This document shows, piece by piece, positions 5,441 through 10,273 of a stretch of 10,273 nt of DNA. The stretch comes from an uncultured Bacilli bacterium. Lineage in GTDB: Bacteria > Bacillota_I > Bacilli_A > RF39 > UBA660. The stretch covers positions 1 to 10,273 of the forward strand of contig CANQKK010000022.1 of the NCBI GenBank assembly GCA_947624475.1, in the 5' to 3' direction. A model generated the notes under the pieces. It was not told the DNA's origin and ran no database searches. It was given only the letters and a program-made list of their open reading frames with translations. A program made the position numbers and the translations under genes. Numbering within the stretch: position 1 is the first letter of the stretch; each line of letters starts with the position of its first letter.

Positions 5441-5881
5441 TTAATTATCTTCTAATTCCTCGTCATCGACTATTGTAAGATCTTCATAATCATCAGAAGC
5501 CAAATCATCATCAGAGACATCCGTATCATAGTTATCATCCTCATAATTATCTTCTTCGATTAGAATATCATCAGATAACATTTTTTCATCACTAGAATCA
5601 GATTCCTCATATATGTCGTCAATATCGATTTTAACTGAATGATTAGATTTCAAATCCCAATTACCATCACTTAATAGGATAAAATCTTTCGATGTCGTAA
5701 GGGACTCAAAGAAATCACCTATCTTCTCTTGGTATTCATCATCACTTAATTCAAGTAATTTACAAACTTCTTTAAACAAGTCAGCAGTATTCATTGGTCT
5801 CTTATGTTCCTTTAAATACATTTCGGCAATTTTCGTATAAGAAAGTAATTCTAAATTTTCTTTAGTCATTTTACTGAGCAT
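5441..5881 (-). CDS. rpoE: DNA-directed RNA polymerase delta subunit
   Basis: The delta subunit of Bacillota RNA polymerase speeds recycling of the enzyme and displaces RNA through its acidic tail. The 146-residue protein has the expected two parts: an N-terminal HARE-HTH fold (about residues 14-80, with SYTKIAEMYLKEHKRPM, DLFKEVCKLLELSD, and a beta end ILLSDGNWDLK), then a low-complexity tail from about residue 87 made largely of Asp and Glu. B. subtilis RpoE is about 173 residues, so the tail here is shorter. The start has AGGAGG (5889-5894), seven bases upstream and overlapping the argS stop codon. It is last in the DUF1934-argS-rpoE operon, followed by a clear terminator. Confidence 0.94.
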   Translation of the reverse strand: MLSKMTKENLELLSYTKIAEMYLKEHKRPMNTADLFKEVCKLLELSDDEYQEKIGDFFESLTTSKDFILLSDGNWDLKSNHSVKIDIDDIYEESDSSDEKMLSDDILIEEDNYEDDNYDTDVSDDDLASDDYEDLTIVDDEELEDN

Positions 5882-5892
5882 ATTATTTCCTC

Positions 5893-7500
5893 CTACATTT
5901 CCTCTCTAAGTATTATTCCTATCATATTTGAAGCATTATTCATAACCACTTTAATAGCCTTAAGAAAAGTTATTCTCTCCCTTGTGTATACTTCATCGTC
6001 GGTAACTACCTTTTCTGAAGCATAGTAACTATGAAACAAACTAGCAAGTTCATAAAGATAATTTGCAACAAGATGCGGAATTCCCTTACTAGCGGCAGAT
6101 ATAACAATATCCTCAAACTCTGCTAATTTCTTCATGATAATATATGCACGCTCACTGAAAGTAGTACTAAACTCTTCGGTTATTTGTGATTTATTTTTTC
6201 TAATTATTGACGATATTCTCGCATTAGCATATTCGATATAATAGACCGGATTCTCATTACTATTCTTAACTGCTAAATCCAAATCAAAATCCATCTGTGT
6301 ATCGAGACCCTTTGAAGCAAAGAAATATCTCGAAGCATTAATTCCAACTTCTTCAATTAACTCATTTAAAGTTATCGTCTTTCCTGTTCTCTTACTCAAT
6401 TTAACCTCTTCTCCACCACGAAGTAATCGCACCATCTGAAGTATTCTAATATCAATTTTTGAAGAGTCATAACCCAAAATATCAATAGAGGACTTTAATC
6501 TATTTATATAGCCGTGATGGTCCGAGCCCAAGACATCTATTAACCTATCGTACCCTCTATTTAATTTATCCTCATGATAAGCAATATCAGGAAGTAAATA
6601 AGTATAATTACCGTCACTCTTAATTAATACTCTATCCTTTTCATCATATAAATCCGTCGTTCTAAGCCATAGAGCATCTTCATCGATATAACACTTCCCA
6701 CTTCTTTGAAGTTTAGTAAGGACAGTATCGACAAGTCCTCTATCATATAGCGACTGCTCACTAGTAAAGACATCGAAATTAACTCTAAACTTATCCAAAT
6801 CTTTCTTGATATTATTTAGTAAGATATCGAGTCCCTCTTTTTTAAAGAACTCCACATCTTCATCTAACTTACCATCTCCATAAATTTTATAAAGTTTATC
6901 CGCTATTGGGATAAGTTCTTTACCATGATATCCATTTTCCGGAATTTCATACGCTTTTCCACACTTTTCTTTGTATCTTTCCTTAATAGATAATCCAAGA
7001 TTATTCATCTGATTACCAGCATCGTTTATATAATATTCCCTAGTAACATCATACCCCGAAAAACTCATAAGTCTAGATAGATTATCCCCATATACGGCTC
7101 CTCTACCATGTCCGATATGCAAAGTACCAGTTGGATTAGCACTGACATACTCAATATTTACCCTTTCCCCAGCTCCAAAATTATTCTTGCCATAATTTTT
7201 ATCCTCAGAAAGTATCACTTTAATATTGTCCAGTAAAAATTTATTAGACAAATAAAAATTTATAAATCCCGGACTTGCAACTTCTATTTTATCTATTATT
7301 TCATCTTTGATACTATCTTTAATTTCATTAGCAATTTCCATTGGACTCTTTTTAAGCACGCTAGTAAGTAAAAAAGCAATATTTGAAGAATAATCACCAT
7401 TTCTTTTATCTTTAGGAATATCGATAACAATTTTATCTTCATCTATTTCTACTGGCAAAAACGTCTTTATGATATGCTTCAATCTCATCTTTATACTCAT
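5893..7500 (-). CDS. argS: arginyl-tRNA synthetase
   Basis: Class I aminoacyl-tRNA synthetase that charges tRNA-Arg with arginine in the cytoplasm. At 535 residues it is slightly shorter than the usual 550-580. Order of parts: N-terminal Add-1 tRNA-binding domain (about 1-85, including K-R-N-G-D-Y-S-S-N), catalytic Rossmann fold with V-S-A-N-P-T-G-T-L-H-I-G-H (HIGH at 128-131, then G-R-G-A-V-Y-G-D), the G-S-D-H-H-G-Y segment near 326, the KMSKR-equivalent K-L-S-K-R-T-G at 367-373, and a helical anticodon-binding domain (about 412-535) ending R-E-E-M. No key residue appears missing. Its ATG overlaps the TGA of the DUF1934 gene (ATGA), with only a weak Shine-Dalgarno sequence, so translation is probably coupled. 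No T-box leader is present. Confidence 0.97.
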   Translation of the reverse strand: MSIKMRLKHIIKTFLPVEIDEDKIVIDIPKDKRNGDYSSNIAFLLTSVLKKSPMEIANEIKDSIKDEIIDKIEVASPGFINFYLSNKFLLDNIKVILSEDKNYGKNNFGAGERVNIEYVSANPTGTLHIGHGRGAVYGDNLSRLMSFSGYDVTREYYINDAGNQMNNLGLSIKERYKEKCGKAYEIPENGYHGKELIPIADKLYKIYGDGKLDEDVEFFKKEGLDILLNNIKKDLDKFRVNFDVFTSEQSLYDRGLVDTVLTKLQRSGKCYIDEDALWLRTTDLYDEKDRVLIKSDGNYTYLLPDIAYHEDKLNRGYDRLIDVLGSDHHGYINRLKSSIDILGYDSSKIDIRILQMVRLLRGGEEVKLSKRTGKTITLNELIEEVGINASRYFFASKGLDTQMDFDLDLAVKNSNENPVYYIEYANARISSIIRKNKSQITEEFSTTFSERAYIIMKKLAEFEDIVISAASKGIPHLVANYLYELASLFHSYYASEKVVTDDEVYTRERITFLKAIKVVMNNASNMIGIILREEM

Positions 7501-7886
7501 AATGTATCACTCACTTCTATTTTAAACTCATATAACGCTTCCGTATCGATAATTTTATACTTAATTACTATTTCATTATCATCTACATTTATATCTACAG
7601 TTTTAATATCCATATCCAAACTATAATTATTATCTTTAAGCAAATAATTACAATTACTTTGCTTCATATTAAAAATAAAAGTATTAACAAAATCACTTCC
7701 ATCTCTTTTTAAAACAACTTTATCACTATTGATATTTATCACGTATTTAATATTATCACTACTATAAGTAATTTTATTCTTATTTTTAATACCTTTTTCC
7801 TCAAAGTAAGTAATCTCATTCGAAGAAATATTTTTCAAATAACCTTTAACTTTAATTCTAATAAAAATCACTTCCAAACATTTCAT
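7497..7886 (-). CDS. DUF1934 (YwiB-like) beta-barrel protein
   Basis: A small DUF1934 protein, related to B. subtilis YwiB, predicted to form a calycin-like beta barrel; its molecular role is unknown. The I-R-I-K-V-K-G-Y-L-K-N start, I-T-Y-F-E-E-K-G, alternating strand pattern and end Y-E-F-K-I-E-V fit the family, and the position directly before argS is the usual one. The coordinates give the longest frame from ATG (7884-7886), but that ATG lacks a Shine-Dalgarno site and coincides with the predicted transcription start. A near-perfect site, GGAAGTGAT (7875 to 7867), precedes the ATT codon at 7862-7860 with eight bases of spacing. I think the real protein starts there with M-R-I-K-V-K-G (about 121 residues). 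The gene is first in the DUF1934-argS-rpoE operon. Confidence 0.83.
   Translation of the reverse strand: MKCLEVIFIRIKVKGYLKNISSNEITYFEEKGIKNKNKITYSSDNIKYVININSDKVVLKRDGSDFVNTFIFNMKQSNCNYLLKDNNYSLDMDIKTVDINVDDNEIVIKYKIIDTEALYEFKIEVSDTL
7867..7875 (-). promoter_or_regulatory. ribosome binding site pointing to an ATT start codon
   Basis: GGAAGTGAT on the minus strand matches GGAGGTGAT, the complement of the 16S rRNA 3' end, at eight of nine positions. The spacing to ATT at 7862-7860 is eight bases, the same as for the gene at 10012. No ATG, GTG or TTG lies in the usual window after it. Confidence 0.6.
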
Positions 7887-7891
7887 ACGAA

Positions 7892-7920
7892 ATCATAACA
7901 TATCTTCAAAAAAAATACAA
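7892..7920 (-). promoter_or_regulatory. promoter of the DUF1934-argS-rpoE operon
   Basis: TGT precedes TATGAT (7897 to 7892), an extended -10. TTGTAT (7920 to 7915) lies 17 bases upstream. The predicted start is near 7885, so the ATG at 7886 would be at or before the first base of the mRNA. It lies back to back with the PBP promoter in a 102-base divergent region. Confidence 0.65.
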
Positions 7921-7937
7921 CATATTTTAATCATTTT

Positions 7938-7966
7938 TTTACATAATAATAAATGTCATATTTAAA
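7938..7966 (+). promoter_or_regulatory. probable promoter of the class A PBP gene
   Basis: TTTACA (7938-7943) matches TTGACA at five of six positions, with TTTAAA (7961-7966) as a -10 after 17 bases. An alternative is the extended -10 TGTCATATT at 7954-7962. The predicted start near 7973 leaves a leader of about 16 bases, with AGAGGT (7976-7981) as the ribosome site. Confidence 0.45.
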
Positions 7967-7988
7967 CACTTGAAAAGAGGTAATATTA

Positions 7989-9959
7989 ATGAAGAAAAAA
8001 TTAAAAAAATTTCTAAAAATTTCTTTGATACCAATTATTATTTTTATCTTTGCCCATCTAGCCGTATACATCTATTGCCTAATTACACCTAAGATGGAAA
8101 TAAATAAAGATAGTTCCCTATATTTATATGACAAAGATGAAGAGCTTGTCTTTCAGACTGATGATGACTGGGTACCTCTCGAAAAAATTAGTCAAAATCT
8201 CATAAATGCGACAATATCGACGGAAGATAAATATTTCTATAAGCATATCGGATTCGATTATTTGCGAATAGCCAAAGCTGCTCTTACTAATATTGTAAGT
8301 CGAAGTAAAAGTGAAGGTGCATCGACAATTACCCAGCAGTATGCCAGAAATCTCTTTTTAAACTTTGATAAAACGTGGAAAAGAAAATTAGATGAAGCCT
8401 TACTTGCCTTCGAACTTGAAGTTCACTATAGCAAAGACGAAATCCTAGAAGGATATCTAAATACTATCAACTATGGTAATGTCTATGGTATCGAAGCCGC
8501 CTCAAAATACTACTTCGGTAAATCCGCTGAAGATTTATCCATCGCCGAGTCCGCTATGCTCGCCGGTATTCCGCAGTCTCCTAGCAACTACTCGCCGACT
8601 AAAAACTATGACCTAGCCAAAGAAAGACAAAAAATAGTTCTAGGTATGATGAAAAAAAACAAAGTAATAACCGAAGAAGAATATAACGATGCTTTAAATA
8701 CCGAACTTAATATTATAGGTAAATCTCAAAGTAGTACTTTAAACAGTATCGGTTATTTCCGTGATGCCGTTCTATCAGAATTAGAAAGCATCAAGGAAAT
8801 ACCAACTTCCCTAATTGAAACAGGAGGGCTACGTATCTATACAACCCTCGATACAGAAGCTCAAGAAGATCTAGAAAATTCCGTCTACAGCTACATTAAC
8901 GATGATACCAAAGTCGAAACCGCCGCTATTATGATGGACCCTAATACCGGAGGAATAATGGCTCTAATAGGAGGAAACGATTACAGTAAAAGTCAGTTCA
9001 ATAGAGTCCTAAATTCCAAGAGACAAGTCGGTTCGACTATGAAACCACTTCTTTATTACACTGCTTTAGAAAGTGGCTTTACCGCATCTTCTTCTTTCAC
9101 GAGTGAAAAGACGACTTTTACCTTCTCTAGTGAACAAAAATACAGTCCCAAAAACTATAATGATAACTATGCTAACGGTCCAATTTCGATGGCCGCCGCT
9201 ATCTCTTATTCCGACAATATTTATGCTGTAAAAACACATCTCTTTCTCGGAGAAAACATGTTAATAAATACCGCTAAGAGAGTAGGAATAACGAGCAATT
9301 TATCGCCACTTCCATCTCTTGCCCTCGGAACTGGAGAAATTAGTTTAATCGAAATGGCAACAGGTTACTCATCCTTTGCCAATTTAGGATATAAAGTAAC
9401 TCCTCACTTTATCAAAAAAGTCGAAGACTCCAAAGGTAATATCCTATATGAAAGCAACGAAGAGACCGAGTCTATTCTAAATTCTAGTCTAACATATATC
9501 TTAAATGAAATGATGACGTATACTTATAACAAAAACTTTATCGATTACAACTATCCTACCCTAATATCACTACTTCCCAATATAACCCATAAGTATGCCA
9601 TAAAATCCGGAACTACTGATACAGACCTCTGGATAATGGGATACACACCCGAAGTTGTATTAGGCGTATGGAATGGTTATGATGACAACAGCATCGTCGA
9701 AAGCACTGAATATTCCTATCACAAAAATATTTGGATTGATACTATGGAAACATATTTCAAAGATCATGATACCTCGTGGTATGAAATTCCCGATAATGTC
9801 GTCGGCGTGCTAGTAGATCCAATTACCGGTAATATTGCAAGTGAAGATTCCGAAAAAAAAGAAATGTTCTACTATTTAAAAGGTACAGAACCCACTATCG
9901 ATTCCTCCTCCAAAGATTTAGAAAGTGTCTTTAAAGAAGAAGTAAAAACTTCCGAATAA
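7989..9959 (+). CDS. bifunctional class A penicillin-binding protein (GT51 transglycosylase and transpeptidase)
   Basis: This enzyme polymerises lipid II into glycan strands and cross-links the peptides outside the membrane. A basic start precedes a membrane anchor at about residues 10-33. The GT51 domain has all its motifs: E79-D-K-Y-F-Y-K-H-I-G-F-D (catalytic E79), G110-A-S-T-I-T-Q-Q, R132-K-L-D-E136, and K-D-E-I-L-E-G-Y-L-N (149-158). The transpeptidase domain has S349-T-M-K352 (acylation serine), S408-D-N410 and K539-S-G-T542. At 656 residues it is of ordinary PBP1A/PbpG size, without extra C-terminal domains; it ends with V-D-P-I-T-G and K-G-T-E-P, typical of the family. Divergent placement next to DUF1934-argS recalls the B. 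subtilis region that also holds pbpG, but I do not assign the symbol. No terminator is visible before the next promoter. Confidence 0.96.
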   Translation: MKKKLKKFLKISLIPIIIFIFAHLAVYIYCLITPKMEINKDSSLYLYDKDEELVFQTDDDWVPLEKISQNLINATISTEDKYFYKHIGFDYLRIAKAALTNIVSRSKSEGASTITQQYARNLFLNFDKTWKRKLDEALLAFELEVHYSKDEILEGYLNTINYGNVYGIEAASKYYFGKSAEDLSIAESAMLAGIPQSPSNYSPTKNYDLAKERQKIVLGMMKKNKVITEEEYNDALNTELNIIGKSQSSTLNSIGYFRDAVLSELESIKEIPTSLIETGGLRIYTTLDTEAQEDLENSVYSYINDDTKVETAAIMMDPNTGGIMALIGGNDYSKSQFNRVLNSKRQVGSTMKPLLYYTALESGFTASSSFTSEKTTFTFSSEQKYSPKNYNDNYANGPISMAAAISYSDNIYAVKTHLFLGENMLINTAKRVGITSNLSPLPSLALGTGEISLIEMATGYSSFANLGYKVTPHFIKKVEDSKGNILYESNEETESILNSSLTYILNEMMTYTYNKNFIDYNYPTLISLLPNITHKYAIKSGTTDTDLWIMGYTPEVVLGVWNGYDDNSIVESTEYSYHKNIWIDTMETYFKDHDTSWYEIPDNVVGVLVDPITGNIASEDSEKKEMFYYLKGTEPTIDSSSKDLESVFKEEVKTSE

Positions 9960-9962
9960 ATA

Positions 9963-9991
9963 TTGTCAAAAAATAAATAACATGCTAAAAT
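9963..9991 (+). promoter_or_regulatory. strong promoter of the zinc-ribbon protein gene
   Basis: TTGTCA (9963-9968) and TAAAAT (9986-9991) each match consensus at five of six positions, with 17 bases between them and an extended TGC (9983-9985). It begins four bases after the PBP stop codon. Transcription would start near 9998, exactly at the AGGAGGT ribosome site (9998-10004). Confidence 0.8.
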
Positions 9992-10011
9992 TGTATTAGG
10001 AGGTACAAAAG

Positions 10012-10273
10012 ATGTATTGTGAAAATTGTGGAGCAGAAATTTCCAAAGAAGCCTATGTTTGCCCTAAATGTGGTGTCAAAGTAAAAAAAGAATCATCTAA
10101 TGCTGATGACACTCCAAATATAGGATTAAATATTCTATCACTATTTATCCCAATAGTAGGCCTAATTTTATATTTTGTTTGGAAAAAAGAAACGCCAAAG
10201 AAAGCAAAAAGCATTTTGACTTATTGCCTTATTGGATGGGGAATTGGAATAGTTATGAATTTACTATTACTTT
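10012..10273 (+). CDS. zinc-ribbon membrane protein, cut by the right edge of the window
   Basis: Only the first 87 codons are present; the frame is open at the window end. The protein begins with a short zinc ribbon of the type C3-x2-C6 ... C17-x2-C20 (M-Y-C-E-N-C-G and C-P-K-C-G), a basic linker, one hydrophobic helix at about residues 39-57, a charged loop (K-K-E-T-P-K-K-A-K) and a second hydrophobic helix from about 68 onward. This is a common Bacillota layout, a cytoplasmic zinc ribbon attached to membrane helices, usually of unknown function. AGGAGGT lies seven bases before the ATG, and a strong promoter of its own lies just upstream. Confidence 0.85.
   Translation, partial: MYCENCGAEISKEAYVCPKCGVKVKKESSNADDTPNIGLNILSLFIPIVGLILYFVWKKETPKKAKSILTYCLIGWGIGIVMNLLLL

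Noticed and set aside
2623..7500. Mycoplasma-type code (TGA as Trp)
   Set aside because: TGA ends two genes in exact ATGA overlaps with the next start, and Trp in the proteins is encoded by TGG.
7863..7988. T-box leader before the argS operon
   Set aside because: The divergent region is about 100 bases, has no specifier stem or T-box sequence, and the predicted leader is about 20 bases.

Overview
The window looks like chromosome from a low-GC Bacillota, most likely an uncultivated or gut-type Bacilli / Erysipelotrichales / RF39-like lineage with a compact genome. Reasons: very AT-rich DNA, strong AGGAGG-type ribosome binding sites, a delta subunit of RNA polymerase (RpoE), a DUF1934-argS-rpoE gene block typical of Bacillota, and a class A penicillin-binding protein, which implies a peptidoglycan wall. 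TGA is used as a stop in two ATGA overlaps (2623-2626, 7497-7500), so this is genetic code 11 and not the mycoplasma code. No IS element, tRNA, rRNA, CRISPR array or phage structural gene is visible.

Layout. 1-510 (+): HU-family DNA-binding protein with its own promoter, a structured 5' leader and a terminator. 595-1150 (-): a two-helix membrane protein with an extracytoplasmic coiled coil, convergent to HU. 1276-3291 (-): a three-gene operon with overlapping ends, encoding two divergent VUT/YhhQ-type membrane transporter paralogues followed by an XRE-S24 (CI/LexA-like) regulator whose peptidase lysine is replaced by arginine. 3383-5360 (-): two overlapping genes for 2-hydroxyacyl-CoA-dehydratase-like iron-sulfur proteins (COG3581-like and DUF2229/COG3580-like), without the ATPase activator that normally accompanies them. 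5441-7886 (-): DUF1934 protein, ArgS and RpoE in one operon. 7989-9959 (+): bifunctional class A PBP, divergent from the argS operon. 10012-end (+): zinc-ribbon membrane protein cut by the window edge.

How the parts fit. HU, RpoE, ArgS and the PBP are housekeeping (nucleoid, transcription, translation, wall). The accessory interest lies in 1192-5360: the VUT-VUT-XRE/S24 operon with large AT-rich dyads at its promoter, and the activase-less dehydratase-like pair beside it. Most promoters here have an extended -10 (TGn) and very short leaders, with the Shine-Dalgarno sequence at or within a few bases of the predicted transcription start. HU is the exception. The DUF1934 gene probably starts at a rare ATT codon. 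All functional calls rest on reading the sequence and remembered family motifs; no search was run.
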